Part shown: one piece after another, positions 1 through 10,353 of the stretch
Position numbering within the stretch: position 1 is the first letter of the stretch
How the letters are laid out: every line of letters begins with the position of its first letter
DNA from: Apoda limacodes
Taxonomy: Eukaryota > Arthropoda > Insecta > Lepidoptera > Limacodidae
Assembly (NCBI GenBank): GCA_946406115.1
Contig: OX291557.1
Coordinates: 17,020,501 to 17,084,500, forward strand
Direction: 5' to 3'
Length of the DNA: 64,000 bases
The notes under the pieces: generated by a model
Told to the model about the DNA's origin: nothing
The model's input: the letters and a program-made list of their open reading frames with translations, nothing else
The model's database searches: none
Translations under genes and position numbers: made by a program

Positions 1-7
1 GACACAA

Positions 8-30
8 TTTATTTATTTATTTATTTATTT
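8..30. repeat. (TTTA)n microsatellite
   Basis: About five and a half perfect TTTA units read directly from the sequence. No function is implied. Confidence 0.9.
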
Positions 31-191
31 CCACTAAACACTTATATTACGAGAATAGAAAAAGAGAAAACCACGCACCTAGATATCTAAAGAATTTATA
101 TATTGTAATTGCTCGCTTGTAGTGTGCGCGTTGTAGTGTTCATATTTTTAACAGAACTTTTATACATACTTAATAAAATAGGCGCGACTCA

Positions 192-441
192 CTCGCAGCC
201 TTGTTGGTAGTGTAGCCAGCTGCTGTGCAGAGGGTGTAGGTTCGAATCCCGCAATGGACAAACATTTATGTCACAATATATACATTTGTGTTTGTTTTGA
301 GTCTGGGTGTATTTCAGTATGATATGTATGTATTTGTTTGTAGCCCTTGTCTGGTACCCATAACACAAGCTTTGCTTACTTTGGGCCCCGACGGCGCTGT
401 GTGTAATGGCCAAAAATATTTATTCAGTTATTTTTATTATA
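192..441 (+). mobile_element. tRNA-derived SINE, copy 1
   Basis: The head reads like a tRNA gene: an A-box-like stretch (GCAGCCTTGTTGGTAGTG) followed about 35 bases later by a B box (GGTTCGAATCC). A tRNA-unrelated body follows, with a conserved core (TCTGGTACCCATAACACAAG) and an AT-rich tail after CCAAAAATATTTATT. A second copy with the same order of parts starts at 4831, which is what makes this a dispersed element rather than a tRNA gene. Such SINEs are transcribed by RNA polymerase III and moved by LINE enzymes in trans. The head no longer folds as a clean cloverleaf by eye, so I do not call a functional tRNA. Confidence 0.85.
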
Positions 442-1734
442 TTACCGCTCGTAGTGTTATATGAACGCGCGCTTTGCTTTGAGAAATGAAAAATTTACAA
501 AGAACAAGCCTGTGGGAGTAATTTAGGTCATTACGTGCTTTGCCTGCACGTTATGATACTGTATACAAGTAATTGTAATGAAAAATAATTTAATGATCTC
601 AAATTAAAGTTAAGCCATGGAAACATTTGGTGGGTCCTCCGTTCGTACTCTTACCTATATCAGGGTTCTATTACCTATACTGCGGTTGATTCTAGATACT
701 CTAGGGACTCAAGTGAAAGGGCAAGCCTCAAGTTGGGTAAGGAATTTAGCGCAGGTAAATCCGCTGCGAAAACTAATATATTCATCACAGTCAAACCACA
801 CACGTACATATTAATTACATACGTATTAATATTAGGTCATATTTATAACTCTGTCTACCCTTCTTATAAAAAGGGGAAAGATTTTTTTTTTGTTTGTAAA
901 ATATGTTTATAAACCACAAAACCAATTATTTAAAAACCCTTTCTTAGTGCTCACCTACGTTATGACAGAACCATCTATGCACAATTTTAAGTGTCTAGTC
1001 CTAGTATTTTAGGCTGTGCGTTGATATATTAGTCAGTCAGTACGTACGTTTATTATATATATTATATAATACCTACGTCAACTTATTAGTAACTGTTGCT
1101 GAACCGTACCTGCTCAAACGGTAACTATAAACCACAGTGCAAGACTCTTTTGCCAGTAGAGGTATTGATTACACTTACTGTTATTGGAAATAGTGATAAT
1201 ATTTAATGTTTGAATGTGTACTAACTCTGTTTGTATGATAATTTCTGAATGTATCAAAAAAAACCTGTGACTTTACTTTCCTCACTTTGAATTAATTTGA
1301 TTTATAAACGAAACTCTTAAAGAACTTAACCGACAGATTACACATTCTTACAATTAGTGATTAATAAATAATATTGACTATTGCTTATGGGTCGTTTAGT
1401 TAAACTCGGTGAAACTACCTAAAGTTCGATTTCGATATCCATTATCCACTTTAGAATACAGGCCTCCTTCAATAATTTGTTTTTCTTACACATTCTATGA
1501 TATGCATTCATATCTTGCACAAGCTTCTTTGGAATAAATCGTACTTGCAGTACAGTATCAGAGAGCAGCCCGCAAAGTTTTAGCCGGCCGCTCCATTATT
1601 CGAATATGTATTTTAAAAATGGAACGAACTGTTTTAAATCCGAACTTTGATAACTAAAGATATCAAGCTAATCAAGTTTTATTTAAATTTCGGACAAGCA
1701 CAACAAAAATAATGCGACATTAAATTAATTTAAA
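442..1734. other. AT-rich stretch without recognisable genes
   Basis: I see no gene or named repeat here. The open frame 617-814 (65 codons) shows no family resemblance and lies in sequence with frequent stops in all other frames. Short palindromic AT runs around 1050-1070 look like simple sequence. Confidence 0.5.
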
Positions 1735-1915
1735 AAAGTAATAAAAGAAATCGACATTTGAACGCAGCGAATTGGCGGCAAAATTATCTATAATTATGTT
1801 AATTTACACGCATGTTTGAGAAAAGCACTATAAAGCCTTGGACACAACTGAGCATAGCTAGACTATGTGATGTATGCTACGCCTTGGCCCGTGTACTTAC
1901 GATCGCTCGGTTATG
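1735..1915 (+). repeat. Interspersed repeat D, plus-strand copy
   Basis: This segment matches the reverse complement of 14700-14890 closely. Shared blocks include TCGACATTTGAACGC, GAATTGGCGGCAAAATT, ACACGCATGTTTGAGA and AGCACTATA, in the same order. Two copies 13 kb apart in opposite orientation mean a dispersed element. I see no coding frame and could not define its ends. Confidence 0.8.
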
Positions 1916-2057
1916 CTGCATTTGCAGGCCGCCGCAGCATTTAACAATAACGTGCGTTTCCTTCCCGTGCCATATGCACACGATTTCCTGTTACCCTGAC
2001 CGGGTTGTCGGTCTATCTAGGGGCAGGTCACTTAATTTAAATAAATAAAAAGTTTGT

Positions 2058-2128
2058 AAAAAAAAAAAAACCGTTTAAGTGCGGGCCAGACTCGCGCACT
2101 AAGGGTCAACAATTCTGATCTGATGAAA
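2058..2128 (+). repeat. 5' end fragment of repeat A (CCAAGTGCGAGTC family)
   Basis: After a run of A, the sequence GTGCGGGCCAGACTCGCGCACTAAGGGT corresponds in degraded form to the start of the longer copies at 29215 and 46865. Only the first ~55 bases are present here. Confidence 0.6.
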
Positions 2129-2194
2129 ACTAAATTTTTAGGTAAGTTGTTGTACAAACGCCGGGGTAGGTTTCTGAATCAGTGCCAACAACCC

Positions 2195-2235
2195 TTTGAT
2201 CCTCCTCAGCCTCATACGTCCCCACTGTTGGGTGA
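2195..2235 (+). repeat. Short fragment of repeat H
   Basis: CCTCATACGTCCCCACTG followed by TTGGGTG resembles the start of a common lepidopteran repeat whose next part (GGCACAGGCCTC) is seen at 49380 and 60085. It is short and diverged, so the call rests mainly on recall of the family. Confidence 0.35.
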
Positions 2236-2499
2236 GAATGACTCAGCTGTCGTATACCTAGACTGTGACGATCAGTTCGGTGGCTGGTTACGGATAAGCG
2301 GGTGCGTATAACGCCGCGCGTTAACTTATTAACGGCCTACTTCATTTATTTGCCCCACCGTGTTCGGAATACGCCTGCCTAGTTACTGCTTTATGATTTT
2401 GTCTTTAAATGATGGCCGATTACACTTTATGGCTCGGTGTGGTAACATATTTATCCATTTTTATGTAGGTAACTTTAAAAATTACAATCTATTAAAAAC

Positions 2500-2885
2500 T
2501 AGTATATGCCATCGGCTACATTAGGTTATCGGCGTGGAATTCTCACAGCAGTTTTTTTACAGCTAGCTATAGCTGCAGCTATAATTCTTTCAAGTGGGAT
2601 GGGGTTTTAGTTATTATCTTCAAATACCTATTCTGTGCAAAATTGCAGCTCAATTGGATGCTCCGTTGCGGCGGAATTGAATAACAAACGTCATAGGTCA
2701 CGCGGAAACTTCTAAATTGTTCGGGATAAAAAGTAGCCTATGTCTTCCAGGACCTAATCTATATGTGTACCAAGTTTCATCTCGATCTGTCCAGTGGCTG
2801 AAGCGTGATTGAGTAACAAACATCTATCCATCCATCCATCTAGACATACTTTCACATTTATGATATTAATAGGATTAGTAGGTTG
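2500..2885 (+). repeat. Interspersed repeat E (GCCTATGTCC family)
   Basis: The order is a TTATCGGCGTGG-like start, a CAGCTATAGCTGCAGC block, GTGCAAAATT, CTCCGTTGCGGC, TAGCCTATGTC, a GTTTCATCTCGATCTGTCCAG block and an ATTTATGATATTAATAGGA end. The same order occurs twice in tandem at 34165-35175, so the boundaries are supported by alignment of three copies. An ATCC microsatellite (2825-2841) replaces the ACAGACAGA run usual near this end. It is non-coding. Confidence 0.8.
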
Positions 2886-3714
2886 ATTGAATCTCTAAAT
2901 AAAAAATAAATAAATCGAAAATATTTTTGGAAAAATCAAGTAAAAATACCACAAGATTGATCAAAACTACCTCGGTTTTTAGTCTTGTGTAAATTGTGTA
3001 AAGTGTAAATTGCACTTAGCGCACGAACACAGCAGATATGTATTTTCAACTCGAATCACTTGCACTACCATCACCTGAGCATTAATATTGCAAATTGAAC
3101 CGCAACTCTACTGTAAGAAATGTCTTCCCTTTTAAAAATCATGCCATAAGCTAGTGTTGTCATTAAGCGCCACATGTTCGGGCCAGTTAATTCCGCCGAG
3201 TCTTCTCACTATGAAAGATGACCCTTTTATTGGTACTTATTAAGAAGCTGCTGGCCGCGTGGGCTCTTACAACGTTATTTATGTCGCCTAATAATAATTT
3301 GTATTAAATCACGGATGTTTCCCGGAGGACAAACAGGATTTGTTAGCTTTTGTTGTACGGTCTCGGTATCGCATTCTGGCTGGCCGGAAAATTGTTTTCC
3401 TATTTCCTTTGTAAAGGAAATATATGATTTTAATTCAATTTTGATTTGATTTTGACTTGCCGAAATTGCAGTATTCGTGTTTCATTAAATTCATGTCAGT
3501 TCAAATGCTGGTGAAGACAATAAAATGCATAATTCTATTTTACTCATAAAGTATGAGGATGCCGAACTTTGATACTTTTACAGTTTACTACAATTTTCAG
3601 TTACCTATAAAGCGCATAATTAAAACTTGAGTAGTAGACAGAAGCACGTACTTTCATAAAAAATAAACTAAGTAGATTTAAACTACTACTGAAATCAACT
3701 GCTATCGTAATTAG
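2886..3714. other. Stretch without recognisable genes
   Basis: AT-rich with a moderately GC-richer part at 3160-3400. I recognise no coding frame and no repeat family within it. Confidence 0.5.
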
Positions 3715-3835
3715 GGTCAGCACCACGCGAGTAATGCCCCTAGTGTAACTAGTGTCCATAGTCTATGGTGACCGCTTAACATCAGGCGGCTTGTATCCTT
3801 GTTTGCCACATAATAGTATAGATATAATAATAATT
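3715..3835 (+). mobile_element. LINE 3' tail fragment
   Basis: GTCCATAGTCTATGGTGACC then GCTTAACATCAGGCGG and CTTGTTTGCCACATA is the 3' untranslated end of the same LINE family whose pol C-terminus is joined to this tail at 35478-35880. Only the extreme 3' end is present, as expected from a strongly 5'-truncated retrotransposition. Confidence 0.8.
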
Positions 3836-4830
3836 CATTAAATGTTGGCGGAACGAACAGATGCGGTAGGAATATGTGTTTAGGGTAAGTTCGTTTGTGT
3901 GTTTGTATATCTGTTACCACTTGTTGAAAAAATTAGTAGACCGATTTAGATGCAGTTTGTAGCGTTACATAGGTATCGTCTCAGTCATGTTTTGGGAATA
4001 TGGGCCTACAGAGAAGCTATAAAATATGTTTCTTGAATCAAATACAAAACCAATTTTTAAATTTAAATTTAATGCAGTTAGTTGTATTAAATAGGTATCA
4101 CCTAAAAGCAGGTTGCACTGGACATGGCCATGCTAACCCCAAAACAACAGGTAAGTTTAACACCTTCGAAATTTAACTGTCACTGGGTTTTCTCTGATTG
4201 TGGGAGAAATAATAAATTCTTGCAACTGACGCACTTCCTAACACTAGTGAAATCAGAGCCCTAAAACTTCTTTCCAAAAATAATACAGCCTTGGCAATAA
4301 TATTAATTCACTTATTTCAGATTTTTACATCCATATATTGTTAGTTCATTCTTATAAAATATGCTAGTAGTTCATAAGTTCAGATATTTATTAATTACAA
4401 TAATAAGTACTAAATACAGCCTAAATTATATTGGCTTATCTATTATTAAAAATTGCTGGTTTTAAAAAAATTCCAATGTCTTAAAATGGGACATTGTAAG
4501 CTTACAATAATTGGCTTGAGAAGAGAGTTGGAGCACAAAAACTGTCTTTCCGCACTTCTGTTATCATTCCTGATGCGCTAAACCTAAGGTTTTTTAATTG
4601 TTAATCCTCAAAATTAACCGAATGAATCGTAGTTTGTATGACAAGATAACAAAATTATATTTTTATTTTTTACGGCGAGGGCGCTATTTTAAATCCTGAG
4701 CGTTGCAAGTGATACACTTCTTTTTAACAGCATCTATGAGAAAATAAGTAAGTGCAACTTATAAATAATAATTGTACATTTTTTTTATTTACATATAATT
4801 AGGAACAATAAGACATAACATAGAAACTCC
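3836..4830. other. Stretch with one possible tiny exon
   Basis: Mostly featureless. At 4124-4150 an ATG opens nine codons (MAMLTPKQQ) that end exactly at CAG|GTAAGT, a consensus donor. There is no supporting acceptor of quality upstream, and donors of this strength arise by chance every few kilobases, so I do not call a gene. Confidence 0.3.
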
Positions 4831-5066
4831 CTCGCAGCTTAGTTGGTAATGTGGTCTCTACTAGTAGAGGGTCTGGGTTCGATTTCCGCACAGGACAAAC
4901 ATTTATGTCATAATATAAACATTTTTGTTTATCTTGTGTCTGGTTGTATTTATGTATGATATGTACAAAAAAAGTAATAAATATGTATTTGTATCCGTTG
5001 TCTGGTACCCATAACACAAGCTTTGCATGCTGTGTAATGTCCAAAAATATTTATTATTATTATTAT
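4831..5066 (+). mobile_element. tRNA-derived SINE, copy 2
   Basis: Same architecture as copy 1: A-box-like GCAGCTTAGTTGGTAATG, B box GGTTCGATTTC, GACAAACATTTATGTCA, then GTCTGGTACCCATAACACAA and a TTATTA microsatellite tail (5049-5068). Relative to copy 1 it lacks about 20 bases after CAAGCTTTGC and has an extra A-rich insertion near 4965-4980. The tail of TTATTA units is typical of 3' ends primed by an RTE-like LINE, which is inference. Confidence 0.85.
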
Positions 5067-5499
5067 TAATTAAAGGCTAATGTTGTATAGAAGTGCATCG
5101 TAAAAGTTTTATCAGGACCGCCCGTAACAGTTGTAGAATTATTACATTTTTAGCGTCCGCTACAATATTATCTGGAGTTAATATAAAACTGGCGCGTTTT
5201 TGACATTTTTTTTTTTATTTGATCTGCTCGTGGTTAATTTGTCATACAGCCAGTTACTTGTTAATACAATGATCGTGATCGATCTCTTTGGTGATTAGAA
5301 CGTTTACTAACAATATTTAGTCCACGATTCCACATTCCAAATTAAAATGACTTTTAGACCCTATATAGGGATTTAAAAGCCACTTTGGTCCCCGTTGACG
5401 AAAAACCAACCAGCTCTTTACAATAATTGCTTAGTATTTAATGTACCGAATCAGTAAGATTAAAAAAACATTAAATAAGAATACAGATTTTTTTTGATA

Positions 5500-5560
5500 A
5501 AAGCCGGAAAAATGCGAGTCTGAGACGCGTAACAAGGGTTCCGTAACTTGTTCGTATTTA
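5500..5560 (+). repeat. 5' end fragment of repeat A
   Basis: GCCGGAAAAATGCGAGTC, then GAGACGCGTAACAAGGGTTC and CGTAAC parallels the start of the full copies at 29215 and 46865. It breaks off after about 60 bases. Confidence 0.6.
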
Positions 5561-5699
5561 GATAATTTGTCTGTCTTTTTTAATTGTGCTATTAGACAAT
5601 GTTGCTTAGTAAATTGCATAATATGTAATAATTAAAACCTATATATAATATATACATGTTTTGATTTACTGCTGAGTGTCCAACCTCATATGCAAATTG

Positions 5700-6345
5700 C
5701 CATTTTTTTAATGCGTCAATTTAAAGGCTTGAATTTTTTTACAACAAGAACTGAACCGAACTTGATACAAATCTCTACTTGATACCTACACTCGTTCCTG
5801 AGACAATGTGTCTTAACTGACAGACCTACAATTTGTTTTTTTATGTGATATAAATAGAAATTTATCTTTTTTTGGATTTTAGCATCTTCTTGTTCTACTA
5901 GACCTTGCTTGTTACCAAATTGCATAAATCTAGGTCAACGGAACGTACCCTATAAGGTTTTGTTTTGTCATGTGCAATTAGACGTTTTTTTTCATTGCGT
6001 CAATTTAAATCTTGATCTAAGAAATTATACAAATGTAAGGGACTGTAAACCTAAGTTTTTAAAATTAATTTCTACTTGATACCTTCACGCATTCCTGAAA
6101 AAGTGGGCCTTGACTGACTGACAGTTTTTTTTTTATGTGAAAACAACAAATCAACTGTTTTTTGATTTTCTCGTCTACGAACGAATGAATGAATGAAAAA
6201 TAAATGGCCGTATTTTATAATTAGGTTGACTTAGCAGTTTAATCTTTTTACAGCTCCAAAGGGCGTCCCTGATAGACCGACTGACAGACAGACAGATGGG
6301 AGTTAATTTTTTTTTTTTAGAGGTACGTAACCCTAAAAATGACTA
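5700..6345 (+). repeat. Two tandem copies of repeat B (TACTTGATACC family)
   Basis: Two diverged units follow each other with an offset of about 285 bases. Unit 1 (about 5700-5955) and unit 2 (about 5985-6345) share GCGTCAATTTAAA, then CTACTTGATACC, ATTCCTGA or GTTCCTGA, CTTGACTGAC or CTTAACTGAC and TTTTTTTATGTGA. Unit 2 ends with GACTGACAGACAGACAGA and GAGGTACGTAACCCTAAAAA, the usual 3' terminus of this lepidopteran element family; unit 1 ends at the related GGAACGTACCCTATAA. Non-coding. Confidence 0.75.
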
Positions 6346-7440
6346 AGTTTCAGTTTACAAAATTATTAAGTACTTAATATATAACCGACTTAAATAGATT
6401 TAGGTTTTTTTTTTAAGTTTTTATTTCATAATTGCTTTATTTAATAATAACTTAAATTACTTTTACACATAAAGCTGGACGCAAACGGTCAACGAACGGT
6501 AGAACATCAAGACGTGACACAGTGAGGTGTAAATCTTTTGCACTTATCTTTTCCCAATTCGCATACATTACGTGTTGAAGATACCGCAGGCGTCGCCATT
6601 TGCATTTTGAACACAAGTAATTACAAGTTGGCGCTTTAATTATTTGCTGGGCTAACAACTTCAACCGAGACAAGGCTGAAAGAATGCTTGGCAATTTGTT
6701 TAAGTAATCTTAATGGGTGGTTTAAATTATCTGGATTTTTTGGTTTCTTAAGACGACGCATAAGCTATGTGTAACTTTGCTTTGAAAGTAAACTGGATAA
6801 TATTGAAAAAAATACTGATTAACATAATTTTAAGTTTGAGGGTTCAGTCTAGTCTAGTTCTTCCAAATTAATTCACTAAATACTAACATATCTTATGCTT
6901 TTTCAATATTTAGGTAAGTAGATCGAAATTTTAAATGAATTGTAAAAACCGAACTTCTAAAATTTTTCGTTTTTAACAAAATATTCTCAACATTAATAGG
7001 ATTAAAATTGATTATCAGAAAGTACTAAATATTATTTTAAAAGACCGTCAAGATGGCATCCGTATTCCTCAGCCTGTCTACAGATGCTTAGCTTTGACTT
7101 TAGTAATGAGATATGACTTTAGCTCATTATTTTCTTTGCAATTTGCGCTGGCTTTATAAATAAAAAAGTTTTTTCTTTATAACATGAGAAATTTGTTTTT
7201 GAATTTATAAGGTGGTGCGTTTCGAATTTATGTACAGCTCAGTATATTTTACTTAGATTTATCTTTATGTGTATATAATTTAATCGTTGGTTCGTTTATT
7301 TGTGATCGTGTAATTTTTAAACGACTTGACCGTTTATTTTTTTGATGTTTATTTTGTCAAGACGATAGTTTATTATAGCTATCCTAGAAAATATGGACCA
7401 AAATTACTTTTTAATGTTAGTAATAACAAAAATTAAAACT
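6346..7440. other. AT-rich stretch without recognisable genes
   Basis: The frame on the minus strand at 6452-6694 (80 codons) is unrecognised and has no splice or promoter support. Nothing else stands out. Confidence 0.5.
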
Positions 7441-7516
7441 TGTACCGTGCGGGAATCGAACACACGCCCCTCGATATAGCAGTCGGGTCATTACCCAATG
7501 AGCTACGAAGCCGATA
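7441..7516 (-). mobile_element. tRNA-like SINE head
   Basis: Read on the minus strand, TAGCTCATTGGGTAATGAC is a good A box and TGTTCGATTCCCGC a good B box, about 40 bases apart, inside a roughly 75-base tRNA-sized unit. This is a different tRNA head from the SINEs at 192 and 4831. Arms pair only partly by eye, and the flanks hold no clear leader or T-run terminator, so a SINE head is more likely than a working tRNA gene. Confidence 0.6.
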
Positions 7517-9110
7517 GATTGCGCTCTGTTCGAATTGCTAATAAATGTTATGTTAACAAACAAAACTGATTCATATTAACACAATATGTTCGCGTGGATA
7601 ACAACATTTTGGTGCTTCCACGCTTCTATGCACTTGATCATTAGTGCAGACATTAGTCAGGCCCTCTCTGATCGGGCCCTTTGCCAACGACCTCTTCAGC
7701 TGTCCAGATTTATACAGCGATTGTAACCAAATCAAACTCATCGTACGACCTACCGAAAACGTCTGCCCGGCCAGGCAGATCTCCAATAAATACAAGCTTA
7801 TTATAAAAACTTTTAACTGTTTATGGTTCTAACTACAAAAATACTTCTTGTAAGACTTCTTATAAAAATTGGCATCCCCAATTCCACTCTCTAGAGGATG
7901 ATTTTTTCAACTTCCATTACAAAATCCAATATTTATGCATTTAGCTTATAAAATTACTGATTGTCATACAAACTTTTCACCCCCATTTTTTCCGCTTAGG
8001 GAATTAATTTTTACAAAATCCTCGCCTTCGTTTTATACATGTATCTGAAATTCTGTGCAAAATTCAAGTCTCTATGTAGACCCAGTATAATAACGTGCGT
8101 CTTTATAAGTATTAGTCAGTCAGTTTATTCTTTTATAAAGGTATATAGATAAATAAAAAAGACACTGATGATTAGGGTTCCGTACGTCCGAATGAAAAAA
8201 ACGGCGAAACACTTATAGGTCTCGTGTGTCTGTCTGTCTGACCGTCACAGACAATTTGCTTCGAATCATCATGGACCGATTAAGTTGAAATTCTTTTCAG
8301 TTCAGTTGAAAGTTGAAATAAGTATACCAATGAATTTCTGAGACCCAAGTACGGACGTGTAGGTAACGTAAATAAATGTTTTCTTTAACATAGGGACACT
8401 GTGTTTTGTTGTGAGGGTGTTAAATTTTTATAACATATTATTTAAGGTTATATATTTGAAATGAAAATGACCACTACTCTTTTTTCCGATACTAATTAGT
8501 CTAAAAATTTTGTAAAGAATACAGAAAAGAATTATTTACTATTAAAGATTACAGTAAAACCTATAACAAGTTTAAGGTCTTAAAATGCAGCATGTTCAAT
8601 TTTTAAATTGAGTGCCACAGATTACAGAAGTCGAAGTCTATGACAAATATCAACTTACAAGCTAACATTTTTTTTAATTAATTACTGAAATATAACTGCT
8701 GAAAATATAGATCCCTTTGTGAGTTTTTAGAACAATAAGCTGTAATTACATATCATACCTAACCCATTACATGTACAGGTTTCCATTCTAGCTATTATTG
8801 ACGTCTTCGAATTCAAACACAAATGAAAGTTTGCCCATCACGTTTTAAATTGAAATGCTTCATTCCCGTATCCTGCCTGTGCCGAGACCTTAACTCCGCT
8901 GTATTTTCCAACTATCTTGCATTGCTTGACTCATCATGGATGGTCAAATTACTACGTTTAGTCAATAACCCAACTATTGGACCTAAAGATAATTATTCTT
9001 TCTAATATTCCATCCAAATTGGACGTTTTCATACACACAAACCTGCCTACCAAGACTCGGTTTCCTGACTTAATAATTACAATAGGGGCGTTTTGTTAAC
9101 AAGCATTATA
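7517..9110. other. Stretch with one repeat fragment
   Basis: A GC-richer block at 7590-7790 carries overlapping frames on both strands, none recognised. The fragment at 8170-8350 is listed separately. The remainder is AT-rich and unremarkable. Confidence 0.45.
8170..8350 (+). repeat. Fragment of a GGGTTCCGTA-type repeat
   Basis: TAGGGTTCCGTACGTCC followed by a GTCTGTCTGTCTGACCGTC run and a block near GTCACAGACAATTTGCTTC. A related block, GTCTGTCGCAGACAATTTTT, lies at 57848-57867. The GGGTTCCGTA start is the inverted-repeat end shared by several lepidopteran non-autonomous elements; the other end is missing here. Confidence 0.5.
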
Positions 9111-9111
9111 C

Positions 9112-9330
9112 GCATTGATTGCGCTCAATGCTCTCTATGCGCACTATGACGTCACTTCCGGACCGCATTTAACGGCGGCACATGCTCGGGAGGTAGCGCA
9201 GTGGATGCTGTCGAAACAGTGAACGGCCATATTGTTTATTTACATTAGGTGAACAGAACAATTTCAATGTCTATGCGATGTCATAGCTATCAATGCCGTC
9301 AATAGAACGCACCTAATATTAGGTATGGCC
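9112..9330. promoter_or_regulatory. Candidate regulatory patch with CRE and ETS-like sites
   Basis: Within an otherwise AT-rich region this patch holds a perfect palindromic CRE (TGACGTCA, 9147-9154) overlapping an ETS-type core (CACTTCCGG, 9153-9161), a GCCATATTG motif at 9222-9230, and a perfect 14-base palindrome ACCTAATATTAGGT (9311-9324). The CRE plus ETS pairing is common in animal core promoters. I see no convincing first exon attached on either strand: the minus-strand ATG near 9230 opens only 28 codons. A repeat-derived origin is also possible. Confidence 0.3.
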
Positions 9331-9485
9331 ACCGCATGTGACAGTTTGAAACACAGCTATATTTATTAACACGTATAAAGTACTACAGCTTTTTCAAAAT
9401 AAAGCGCCAAATAAAGTTTTCAGGTATTTACTTAAAAACTAACTCTATGTTTTAGAATTGAGTGGCAGCATACGTAGACCATTTA

Positions 9486-9881
9486 GGGCGCGTTCGTTTT
9501 GGGATGCAGGATCATTATTTTTGTTTACTTTGTCATCTGTTCGTTTTGCATTGGTGTCAAAAATTTTAGTAACATCTGTAACAAACTGTCATGCGTTCGT
9601 TTACGATATATTTGTTATTTTTGTCACTTTTACCACCGAAAAATGAAACTTTAGACCCATGTCTAGAGGTGGGGTTTTTGTGTTAATCTGTCAAACTGCC
9701 TATACATATTCATTGTTTATGGTAGTGTGTGTAAACCAACCGCTCGTTTTAAAAGTTTTAAAATTTTAAAAGTAACTTTTCAAAGCTACACCAACGATAG
9801 GCGTCGGTGGCAAAACTGTCGTAATCAAAAGTGTGAAAAGTATCAATCGTAGGAAATCCTATTCTCAAAACGAACGCGCCC
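9486..9881. mobile_element. PIF/Harbinger-like MITE, 396 bp
   Basis: Terminal inverted repeats GGGCGCGTTCGTTTTG at the left and CAAAACGAACGCGCCC at the right agree over 16 bases, with partial pairing for a few more. Each end is flanked by TTA (9483-9485 and 9882-9884), which fits the three-base TWA target duplication of PIF/Harbinger elements. The interior encodes no transposase; the 62-codon frame that starts at 9458 crosses the left boundary and is not a gene. The near-identity of the ends suggests a fairly recent insertion. Confidence 0.85.
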
Positions 9882-10233
9882 TTAGTTATCTTGCCGTCAT
9901 ATAAATTTTATCGCTGTACGTTAACAGATAGTGGTAAAAAATAGAAAATTTAGAGGATTTTAATATTTTTTCCCATCGAAGCAAATGAAATCTAGAAAAG
10001 AAGTAAGTCAGGCTTGGGCAGAACTTGGGGATTTTTCTATTTATATACGTAAAGACATGACTTTTAAAATTACTGTTACTACATTCAATCACAGTAGCAG
10101 GTAGCAGCGTAAATTATTATTACCAAAAAGCAGCAATCAATGCGGTTACACAACACAACACAACAGATGTCTGATGGACGATTTTTATTAGAAACGTGAT
10201 GAGTGATTCATAACCAAAATCATTTATTTCAGA

Positions 10234-10353
10234 GCAATTGTGGCCAGAGGGACGTGTCCGAACACCTTCCGGCCGGTGCGGTGTGAAATTACATTATTTT
10301 TCGATAACTTAATGCCTCCATCTGTGACGAGGTTGTATCTGCTAGTCTGTTAA
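10234..10353 (+). other. Possible 3' coding exon (weak)
   Basis: A pyrimidine-rich acceptor (CATTTATTTCAG, ending 10232) precedes a GC-rich 39-codon open frame that contains CPNTFRPVRCE and ends at TAA 10351-10353. The base composition differs from the neighbourhood. I do not recognise the peptide, no upstream exon can be matched to it, and there is no obvious polyadenylation signal directly after it. It could equally be a conserved non-coding block. Confidence 0.2.

Noticed and set aside
192..260. Functional tRNA gene (A and B boxes present)
   Set aside because: The same head plus body occurs again at 4831, the arms do not pair well, and a SINE tail follows. It is a SINE.
7441..7516. Functional minus-strand tRNA gene
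   Set aside because: Good A and B boxes, but acceptor-stem pairing is poor and there is no T-run terminator. SINE head preferred.
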